From Algihabitans albus (GTDB lineage: Bacteria > Pseudomonadota > Alphaproteobacteria > Kiloniellales > DSM-21159), in NCBI RefSeq assembly GCF_003572205.1, contig NZ_QXNY01000002.1:248001-312000 (forward strand): 64,000 bases of DNA, in the 5' to 3' direction. The notes beneath the pieces are model-generated. The model worked only from the letters and a program-made list of their open reading frames with translations. It ran no database searches and was not told the origin of the DNA. A program made the position numbers and the translations under genes. How positions within the stretch are numbered: position 1 is the first letter of the stretch; each line of letters begins with the position of its first letter. This document shows, one piece after another, positions 58,236-64,000 of this stretch.

Positions 58236-58751
58236 ATGGAAAGAACGGGCCAGGTGCTCGGCGCCGCCGCGAAGTTGGCGATTGCCGGAGCCTTCGGAAC
58301 GATGGTCGTCGCCGCCATCGTTCAGGTGGCGAGTCGCTATCTCTTCGGTAGTCCGCTCGGCTGGACCGAGGAGCTGGTGAAGCTCCTGATGGTCTGGTGG
58401 ACCTTCCTGGCCGTCGCGGTGCTGGCCTTCCGCGGCCGGCTGCTCGCCATCGACGCGCTGCTGCTCGCCGTCTCGGCGCGCCGGGCGCATCTGATCCTGG
58501 CCTTTGCCCAGCTGGTGTCGCTGATCTTCATCGGCTGGCTGGCCTGGCTCGGCGTCCGGCTGGTCGGCTTGGCCGGCAGTCAGATCACGCCGGCGCTCGA
58601 CATTCCCTATGCCTACGTCTACGCGAGCCTGCCGGTCGGACTGGCCTTGGCGACCCTCGGTTTCGGGGTTCGCGCTGCCGTGCACCTGCGCCACGCCTGC
58701 GCGGCCGAGGCGCCTCACCCCGTGTCCGCGCTCGAGCGCTCCGACACCTGA
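58236..58751 (+). CDS. dctQ: TRAP transporter small permease (DctQ type)
   Basis: About 171 residues, four membrane helices: LAIAGAFGTMVVAAIVQVASRYLFGSPLGWTEELVKLLMVWWTFLAVAVLAFRG, LILAFAQLVSLIFIGWLAWLGVRLV, and AYVYASLPVGLALATLGFGVRAAVHL. The W-T-E-E-L motif is typical. A GTG at 58233 is an alternative start. Its stop overlaps the start of the large permease. Confidence 0.93.
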   Translation: MERTGQVLGAAAKLAIAGAFGTMVVAAIVQVASRYLFGSPLGWTEELVKLLMVWWTFLAVAVLAFRGRLLAIDALLLAVSARRAHLILAFAQLVSLIFIGWLAWLGVRLVGLAGSQITPALDIPYAYVYASLPVGLALATLGFGVRAAVHLRHACAAEAPHPVSALERSDT

Positions 58752-60025
58752 TGACCTGGTTCGCCGGCCTCCTCATCCTCTTCGGGCTGTCCGTGCCGAT
58801 CGCGGTGGGTCTCATCGCCATCGGCCTCGGCTTTCTCACCTTCGACGGCCGGATCGATCAACTGATCGCCGCCCAGCGCGTCGCTACGGGAATCGACAAC
58901 TTCGCGCTGACGGCGATTCCCTTTTTCCTGCTTGCGGCCGAGTTGATGAACCGCACCGGGATCACCGACCGCATCTTTCATCTCGCCAATTGCCTGCTTG
59001 GCCGCGTTCCGGGCGGGCTGGGCTACGTCAACGTCGGCGCCAGCATGCTCTTCGCCTCCATGTCCGGCTCCGCCGTGGCCGACGCGGTGGGGCTCGGGCG
59101 GATCGAGATCCGGGCGATGACCCAGGCGGGCTACGACCGCGATTTCTCCGCCGCCGTAACGGCGGCCTCCACCACCATCGCGCCGATCCTGCCACCCTCC
59201 ATCTCGCTGATCATCTTCGGCGTCACCTCCGGCGCCTCCATCGGCGGACTGTTTCTCGGCGGAATCCTGCCGGGCCTCCTGATGGGCCTCGCGCTGATGG
59301 TGGTGATCTACCTGCATGTCCGGCGGCGGAACTATCCGCCCGGTCCCAAGATCCCCGGCCGCGAGATCCTCTGCGCGGCGGCCGGCGCCTTCTGGCCGCT
59401 GATGATGCCGGTCATCATCGTGGGCGGCATCTGGACGGGCATCTTCACCCCGACCGAGGCCGGCGCCTGCGCGGTGCTCTACGCGCTGGCCCTGGGTCTC
59501 GCCTACGGGACCCTGAAGTGGGGCGATATCGTCTCGACGCTGTTCGAGAGCGCGCTCGCCTCCGCCAACATTCTCTTCATCATCGCCGCCTCCGCCCTGA
59601 TCGCCTGGCTGCTCACCATGGGGCAGGTGCCGCTCCACTTCGCGGCCGTGATCCTCGATCTTTCGCCGAACCCCTACGTCTTCCTGCTGTTCCTCAACCT
59701 GTTGCTTCTGGTGCTCGGCTGTTTCATGGCGGCGGCGCCGGTCATCATCATGGTGACGCCGATCATCCTGCCGGCGGCGGTCGCCATGGGACTCGACCCG
59801 ATCCACCTGGGCGTCGTCATGGTGCTGAACCTTATGATCGGCCTCATCACACCGCCTGTCGGGCTTTGCCTCTTCGCGGTCGCGGAGGTCGCCTCCATCT
59901 CGCCGCTGCGACTCATTCGGGCGCTGCTGCCGTTCTTCGTCCCGCTGCTCGCTTCACTGCTTCTCATCACCCTGTTTCCGGGGCTTGTGCTCTTCGTGCC
60001 CAGGCTCTTCGGCTTCGCGAACTAG
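58751..60025 (+). CDS. dctM: TRAP transporter large permease (DctM type)
   Basis: 424 residues from the ATG at 58751 (overlapping the dctQ stop as TGATG). The DctM pattern with about 12 membrane helices: ALTAIPFFLLAAELMNRTGITDRIFHLANCLLGRVPGGLGYVNVGASMLFASMSGSAVADAVGLG, TAASTTIAPILPPSISLIIFGVTSG, and near the end LMIGLITPPVGLCLFAVAEVA. With DctP and DctQ it makes a sodium-driven uptake system. Confidence 0.95.
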   Translation: MTWFAGLLILFGLSVPIAVGLIAIGLGFLTFDGRIDQLIAAQRVATGIDNFALTAIPFFLLAAELMNRTGITDRIFHLANCLLGRVPGGLGYVNVGASMLFASMSGSAVADAVGLGRIEIRAMTQAGYDRDFSAAVTAASTTIAPILPPSISLIIFGVTSGASIGGLFLGGILPGLLMGLALMVVIYLHVRRRNYPPGPKIPGREILCAAAGAFWPLMMPVIIVGGIWTGIFTPTEAGACAVLYALALGLAYGTLKWGDIVSTLFESALASANILFIIAASALIAWLLTMGQVPLHFAAVILDLSPNPYVFLLFLNLLLLVLGCFMAAAPVIIMVTPIILPAAVAMGLDPIHLGVVMVLNLMIGLITPPVGLCLFAVAEVASISPLRLIRALLPFFVPLLASLLLITLFPGLVLFVPRLFGFAN

Positions 60026-60037
60026 AAGGTCTTTTCG

Positions 60038-61120
60038 ATGCACCAGTTTGAAATCGCCGTCTTCCCTGGCGACGGCATCGGCACGGAGGTGATGGACGCC
60101 GCCGAAACCGTGCTGAAGGCACTCCAGAGCCGCTTCGAGATCCGGCTTCACTGTACGCGGTGGGATGGCGGCGCGGCCTATTACCGGGAGACCGGGCGCG
60201 AGCTTGCCGAGGGGGCTTTCGAGGCGGCACGGCGGGCCGATGCGATTCTGTTCGGCGCGATGGGCCTGCCAGACGTGCGCCTGCCCGACGGCACCGAAAT
60301 CGCACCGCACTTGGAAATGCGCCGCGCGTTCGGTCTTTTCGCCGGGGTGCGGCCGGCCCGCAAGTACCCCAACACGCCGCAGACGCTGGCCGACCCGCGG
60401 GCCGAGACAATCGACCTCATCGTGCTGCGCGAGTCCACAGAGGGGCTCTTCGCCTCCCGCGGCCGCGGCACCGTCGAGGACGACCGCGTCGCACGCGATA
60501 CGATGGAGATCACCCGGGCGACCTCGGAGAAGCTGTTCGACTTCGCCTTCAAGCTCGCCCGCCGCCGTTCCGACAGCGGCCGCGGCGCGCGCCGGGTGAC
60601 CTGCGTCGACAAGTCCAACGTCTTCGTGTCCATGGCCTTCTTCCGCGCGATCTTCGACGAGCGCGCCGCGCAGGCGTCCGACGTCACGAGCGACCGCGCC
60701 TACGTCGATGCGGTGGCCTTGGACCTGGTGCGAAAGCCCTGGGATTTCGACGTCATGGTCATGGAGAACATGTTCGGCGATATCCTCTCGGACCTCTGCG
60801 GCGGGCTCGTCGGCGGCATGGGGATGGCGCCCTGCGCGGAGATCGGGCTCGAACACGGACTTTTTCAGCCCGCACACGGCTCGGCGCCGGACATCGCGGG
60901 ACAGGGCATCGCCAACCCCACCGCGATGCTCGTTTCCACCGCCATGATGCTCGACTGGCTCGGCGAACGAAGAGGCGATGCGCGGCTGGTCGCGGCTGCC
61001 GCCAGTCTCGACGAGGCCGTCTGGCAGGCCTATGCCGGCGGGACGATCCTGCCGCGCGAACTGGGCGGCACCAGCGGCGTTCGGGAGGTCACGCGCGCCG
61101 TGCTGGAGGCGATCGGATAG
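60038..61120 (+). CDS. Isopropylmalate/tartrate dehydrogenase family protein
   Basis: 360 residues of the decarboxylating dehydrogenase family: FPGDGIGTEVMDAAETVL, the substrate-binding RRAFGLFAGVRPARKY, RESTEGLFASRGRG, metal/substrate residues in DKSNVFVSMAFFRAIFDE (Lys), and MENMFGDILSDLCGGLVGGMGMAPCAEIG with HGSAPDIAGQGIANPTAM. The family acts on (R)-malate-type substrates with NAD and a divalent metal. Adjacent TRAP genes suggest that it uses the imported carboxylate, for example tartrate or D-malate, rather than serving leucine synthesis. Ribosome site AGAAGG. Confidence 0.9.
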   Translation: MHQFEIAVFPGDGIGTEVMDAAETVLKALQSRFEIRLHCTRWDGGAAYYRETGRELAEGAFEAARRADAILFGAMGLPDVRLPDGTEIAPHLEMRRAFGLFAGVRPARKYPNTPQTLADPRAETIDLIVLRESTEGLFASRGRGTVEDDRVARDTMEITRATSEKLFDFAFKLARRRSDSGRGARRVTCVDKSNVFVSMAFFRAIFDERAAQASDVTSDRAYVDAVALDLVRKPWDFDVMVMENMFGDILSDLCGGLVGGMGMAPCAEIGLEHGLFQPAHGSAPDIAGQGIANPTAMLVSTAMMLDWLGERRGDARLVAAAASLDEAVWQAYAGGTILPRELGGTSGVREVTRAVLEAIG

Positions 61121-61256
61121 GACGCCCGACGCTTCGCTACATTGCCTTCGGATGATCTGATGCGGTCCAGGACACCAGCCGTGAAAAGTTGATCGCGCCC
61201 AAGAAGTTGGAGCATCTTGTCCGCTTTCACCCGAACGGGGCACGCTCAGGCCGACA

Positions 61257-62060
61257 ATGCTCTTCGAACTCGGCAAGATCTTCTGGATGCTCGCCAATCC
61301 GGCGACGCTGTTGCTGATCCTGCTGCTGGCGGGGTTCGGCTTCCTGCTGCTGCGCTGGCGGCAGATGGGTCTCGTCGCCGTCGGGGCGGCCAGCCTGCTG
61401 GTCGCGCTACCGGCCTTCACGCCGGTCGAACGTTGGCTCATGAGTTCCCTGGAAACGCGTTTTCCCACGCCGGACCTGCCGGAACGGATCGATGGGATCG
61501 TGGTGCTGGGCGGTGGGCTCTCGGTCGCGACGGCGGCGATCGGTCTCGACCACGCGATCGGCGGGGGCGCGGATCGCGTGACGGCGGCGGCGCGCTTGGC
61601 CAACCGCTATCCGGAGGCCGAAATCCTCTACAGCAGCGGTGCGCGCTGGCCGGCGGATGCGCCGCTGTCCGAGGCCGACTACGCCGCCGATCTGCTGGAG
61701 GACTTGGGCGTGGCGCCCGAGCGGATCCGCCGCGAAGACCGCTCCCGCAATACGCGTGAAAACGCTCTCTATGCGCTGGAGATGGCCGACCCGCAGCCCG
61801 GCGAGACTTGGCTGCTGGTGACCAGCGCCTTTCATATGCCCCGGGCCGTCGCCTGCTTCCGTGCCGTGGGCTGGACAACGCTGCCCTATCCCGTGGACCG
61901 CAGGCTCGCGCCGCCCCGGCCGGGGCAGCCTGCGGGCTGGTTCGGACCGGGTGGGGGCGGCTTCGGCCTGATGACGACGGCGGTGAAGGAGTATGTCGGT
62001 CTTTTGGCCTATCGCCTGGCCGGTTGGACCGAAGAAGTCTTTCCGAGGCCACAGCCTTAA
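61257..62060 (+). CDS. YdcF/ElyC family membrane protein (DUF218)
   Basis: 267 residues. Two N-terminal membrane helices (ATLLLILLLAGFGFLLLRW and MGLVAVGAASLLVALPAF) are followed by the DUF218 fold: GIVVLGGGLSVATAAIGLD, EILYSSGARW, IRREDRSRNTRENALYALEM, WLLVTSAFHMPRAVACFRAVGW. The family takes part in envelope polysaccharide/peptidoglycan precursor control (ElyC). It is followed by two cell-wall genes, which supports an envelope role. Confidence 0.9.
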   Translation: MLFELGKIFWMLANPATLLLILLLAGFGFLLLRWRQMGLVAVGAASLLVALPAFTPVERWLMSSLETRFPTPDLPERIDGIVVLGGGLSVATAAIGLDHAIGGGADRVTAAARLANRYPEAEILYSSGARWPADAPLSEADYAADLLEDLGVAPERIRREDRSRNTRENALYALEMADPQPGETWLLVTSAFHMPRAVACFRAVGWTTLPYPVDRRLAPPRPGQPAGWFGPGGGGFGLMTTAVKEYVGLLAYRLAGWTEEVFPRPQP

Positions 62061-62135
62061 AACCCAAGTCGCCGTTGTCGCGACTCGCCGTTCGTGGCAG
62101 AGAAACTGGGAATAGCCTAAGATTGGAGTGAGCCC

Positions 62136-63350
62136 ATGCGCCGCCTGCGGCACCTTCTGCCGGTCCTCGTCATCTCCGTCCTGGCATTGCCCGCCGCGGC
62201 GGCGGAACAGCCCTTCGAGGTTTGGCTGGCCGATTTCCAAGCCCGTGCGCAAGCTGAAGGCATCGAGGCCGCAACCCTGGGCAGGGCTTTCGCCGGCGTG
62301 CAGCCGATCCCCCGGATCATCGAACTGGACCGGCGTCAGCCGGAGTTCGTGCTGAGCTTCTGGCGCTATCTCGGCAATGCCGTCACGCCGGAGCGGATCG
62401 CCCAGGGGCAGGCGTTGCTGCGAGAGCACGAGGTCCTCCTGACTCAGGTGGAGCGCACCTACGGGGTGCAGGCGCGCTTTCTGGTCGCCTTCTGGGGTCT
62501 GGAGACCAACTACGGCGCCACCTTCGGCAGCTTCCCGGTGATCGGCGCGCTCTCGACCTTGGCTTGGGACGGGCGCCGGCGCGCCTTCTTCGAGGCACAG
62601 TTGCTGGATGCCCTGCGGATTCTCCAGGCCGGCGACATCGACCCCGCGCGCATGGAGGGCTCCTGGGCCGGTGCCATGGGGCATCTGCAGTTCATTCCCT
62701 CGACCTTCACGGGCCATGCTATCGACGGCGACGGTGACGGTCGCCGTGACATCTGGGGGTCGCTGCCCGATGTCTTCGCCTCGGCCGCCAACTACCTCTC
62801 CACGCTCGGCTGGAACGGCGAGGAGACCTGGGGGCGCGAAGTCCTGTTGCCCGATGACTTCGACTACGACCTCGTTTCGATCGCGACTCTGCCGGAAACG
62901 GTCAAGAGTCTGACCGACTGGACCGCATTGGGGGTCCGCAGCGCCGATGGTACGGCCTTGCCGCGCGCCGACGTTTCCGGCGGTCTGATCCTGCCGGCGG
63001 GGGCGGAGGGGCCGGCTTTCCTGGTCTACGAAAACTACCGGCATATCCTCTCCTGGAATCGCTCGATCCTCTATGCCGTCGCCATCGGTCATCTGGCGGA
63101 CCGCCTGATCGGACTGCCGGAGATGAGGTCCCAGCCGCCGGCGGATCAGCGGCGCCTGGCGGTCGAGGAGGTAAAGGAGATCCAGCAGCGGCTGGCGGAC
63201 TTGGGATTCGACGTCGGCGAGCCAGATGGACGGGTCGGTCCGCAAACGCGGAACGCCATTCGCGACTTCCAAAGCTCCGCTGGTCTGCCTGCCGACGCCT
63301 TCGCGTCGCCGGCCTTGCTGGAGGAACTGCGCCGGCGCTCCCAGGGCTGA
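62136..63350 (+). CDS. Lytic murein transglycosylase (MltB/SLT_2 type) with peptidoglycan-binding domain
   Basis: 404 residues. A signal peptide (LLPVLVISVLALPAAAAEQ) is followed by the SLT_2 domain with the catalytic Glu in FLVAFWGLETNYGATFGSFPVIGALSTLAWDGRRRAFF and GHLQFIPSTFTGHAIDGDGDGRRDIWGSLPDVFASAANYL. A C-terminal peptidoglycan-binding helix bundle is at ~residue 345 on (VKEIQQRLADLGFDVGEPDGRVGPQTRNAIRDFQSSAGLPADAFASPALLEEL). It cleaves glycan strands in the periplasm. Confidence 0.95.
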   Translation: MRRLRHLLPVLVISVLALPAAAAEQPFEVWLADFQARAQAEGIEAATLGRAFAGVQPIPRIIELDRRQPEFVLSFWRYLGNAVTPERIAQGQALLREHEVLLTQVERTYGVQARFLVAFWGLETNYGATFGSFPVIGALSTLAWDGRRRAFFEAQLLDALRILQAGDIDPARMEGSWAGAMGHLQFIPSTFTGHAIDGDGDGRRDIWGSLPDVFASAANYLSTLGWNGEETWGREVLLPDDFDYDLVSIATLPETVKSLTDWTALGVRSADGTALPRADVSGGLILPAGAEGPAFLVYENYRHILSWNRSILYAVAIGHLADRLIGLPEMRSQPPADQRRLAVEEVKEIQQRLADLGFDVGEPDGRVGPQTRNAIRDFQSSAGLPADAFASPALLEELRRRSQG

Positions 63351-63464
63351 GCGGTCGGGCGCGGCAAGGGCGGCGACCGGCCGTGCCGATTATAGATCTT
63401 TTGCCGGCGCGGCGGCAGTTGGTACAATCACCAGTCAGGACTGACGAGGGGAACGAGTCGCACC

Positions 63465-64000
63465 ATGTTGAGCGGTCTTGCGCGTGCTGCCGTGGTCGGT
63501 CTGTTGGCCGTCGGCTTGGCTGCCTGCGGCAGCAGTGATCGGGAGTCTGGAGGGCAGGGGGCCGGCGTCCCCACCCAGGGCTACTACAAGGTCGGGCGCC
63601 CTTATGTCGTGAGCGGCGTCCGCTATACCCCGGCCGTCGACTACGACTACGACGAGACCGGGATCGCCTCCTGGTATGGGCCGGGCTTTCACGGACGCCA
63701 GACCGCGAACGGCGAAATCTACGACCAGCACGACATGACGGCGGCTCATCCGACGCTCCCGATGCCGACGATGGTGCGCGTCACCAATCTGGAGAACGGC
63801 AGGACGATCGAACTGCGGATCAATGATCGCGGACCCTTCAAGAATGGGCGGATCATCGACGTTTCGCGCCGTGGCGCCGAACTTCTGGGTTTTCTAGGCC
63901 AAGGCATTGCGAAGGTGCGCGTCCAGGTCATGGAGGAGGAAAGCCGGCAGATGGCCGCGATCGCCCAGGGCGGTCGGATTGCTCAAGCCGGCGACTTGGC
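63465..64000 (+). CDS. rlpA: Septal ring lytic transglycosylase RlpA, 5' part
   Basis: Open from the ATG at 63465 to the window edge (178 codons present). The lipoprotein signal has lipobox LAAC (Cys21). The RlpA-like double-psi beta-barrel contains YDETGIASWYGPGFHGRQTANGEIYDQHDMTAAHPTLPMPTMVRVTNLENGRTIELRINDRGPFKNGRIIDVSRRGAELLGF, with the conserved Asp/His of the family. A C-terminal SPOR domain would be expected beyond the window. It follows the MltB-type gene, a common pairing in alphaproteobacterial genomes. Confidence 0.93.
   Translation, partial: MLSGLARAAVVGLLAVGLAACGSSDRESGGQGAGVPTQGYYKVGRPYVVSGVRYTPAVDYDYDETGIASWYGPGFHGRQTANGEIYDQHDMTAAHPTLPMPTMVRVTNLENGRTIELRINDRGPFKNGRIIDVSRRGAELLGFLGQGIAKVRVQVMEEESRQMAAIAQGGRIAQAGDL

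Noticed and set aside
57153-58718. Long minus-strand frames opposite the TRAP genes (also 58715-59806, 59954-61603 and 61407-63272)
   Set aside because: Histidine/arginine/glycine-rich shadows of the well-supported plus-strand genes.
58397-58750. Extension of the dctM frame upstream into dctQ
   Set aside because: The extra residues are a shifted reading of dctQ; the ATG at 58751 overlapping the dctQ stop is the natural start.
1-64000. CRISPR array
   Set aside because: No run of regularly spaced short repeats was seen on either strand.

Overview
The window is high-GC DNA from an alphaproteobacterium; I cannot name the genus from sequence alone. It has two parts joined at a tRNA-Ser(TGA) gene at 56808-56897. 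To the right (about 56.9-64 kb) lies ordinary chromosomal backbone: a TRAP transporter operon with an isopropylmalate/tartrate-type dehydrogenase, then a YdcF protein, an MltB-type transglycosylase and RlpA. To the left (about 1-56.8 kb) everything looks like one integrative and conjugative element (ICE) carrying accessory genes; its far end is not in the window.

ICE core, reading leftward from the tRNA: a large serine recombinase whose 3' end runs antisense through the whole tRNA gene; a TumE-like toxin/HTH pair; a small acidic protein; then on the minus strand the maintenance block (DUF932, ParB-like, Toprim, DUF2493, membrane protein). After a cargo cluster (41-47.5 kb) come DUF736 and the transfer-control module: an XRE repressor, a DUF2285 antiactivator (QseM type), a split DUF6499/DUF2285 activator (FseA type) and an AlpA/RdfS-type excisionase. 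DUF2840, TraF peptidase, lytic transglycosylase, MOBP-type relaxase, TraG coupling protein and a ribbon-helix-helix protein follow. A second cargo slot (27.5-31.8 kb) separates these from the mating-pair operon trbB-C-D-E-J-K-L-F-G-I plus DUF2274, 17.7-27.3 kb, whose genes mostly overlap by 1-4 bases.

The most interesting part is the control module at 38.0-40.1 kb. Its layout matches the switch described for ICEMlSymR7A of Mesorhizobium. The activator is split over two overlapping frames joined at a TTT-CCC-C run, as expected of a programmed +1 ribosomal frameshift. The activator DUF2285 domain is strongly basic and the stand-alone one is acidic, as reported for FseA and QseM. Here the switch accompanies a large serine recombinase rather than the tyrosine integrase of ICEMlSymR7A, and no LuxR/LuxI-type pair is visible.

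The left cargo (1-16.8 kb) holds a MarR-controlled cluster (GNAT, Ogt, DUF3237), an RND efflux pair, a Kelch protein, a three-subunit molybdenum aldehyde oxidoreductase, an MmyB-type HTH regulator with a divergent NAD(P)-dependent epimerase, a cupin and a LysR regulator. It is littered with gene remnants. A roughly 290-bp segment (SDR 5' end, operator, LysR 3' end) occurs twice and flanks the aldehyde oxidoreductase genes. The middle and right cargo hold a LysR/NTF2 pair, an alpha/beta hydrolase, an MsrQ-like membrane protein with a helix-hairpin-helix protein, an MFS exporter with methyltransferase and Rrf2 regulator, and an exported NTF2/Atu4866/carboxymuconolactone decarboxylase/SDR group beside an AraC regulator.

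Several regulatory sites could be read directly: a MarR palindrome shared by two promoters, an MmyB-regulator palindrome in three copies, a palindrome before the XRE gene, one before the excisionase, a dyad over the toxin promoter, and a roughly 120-base structured leader shared by the ParB-like and DUF932 genes.
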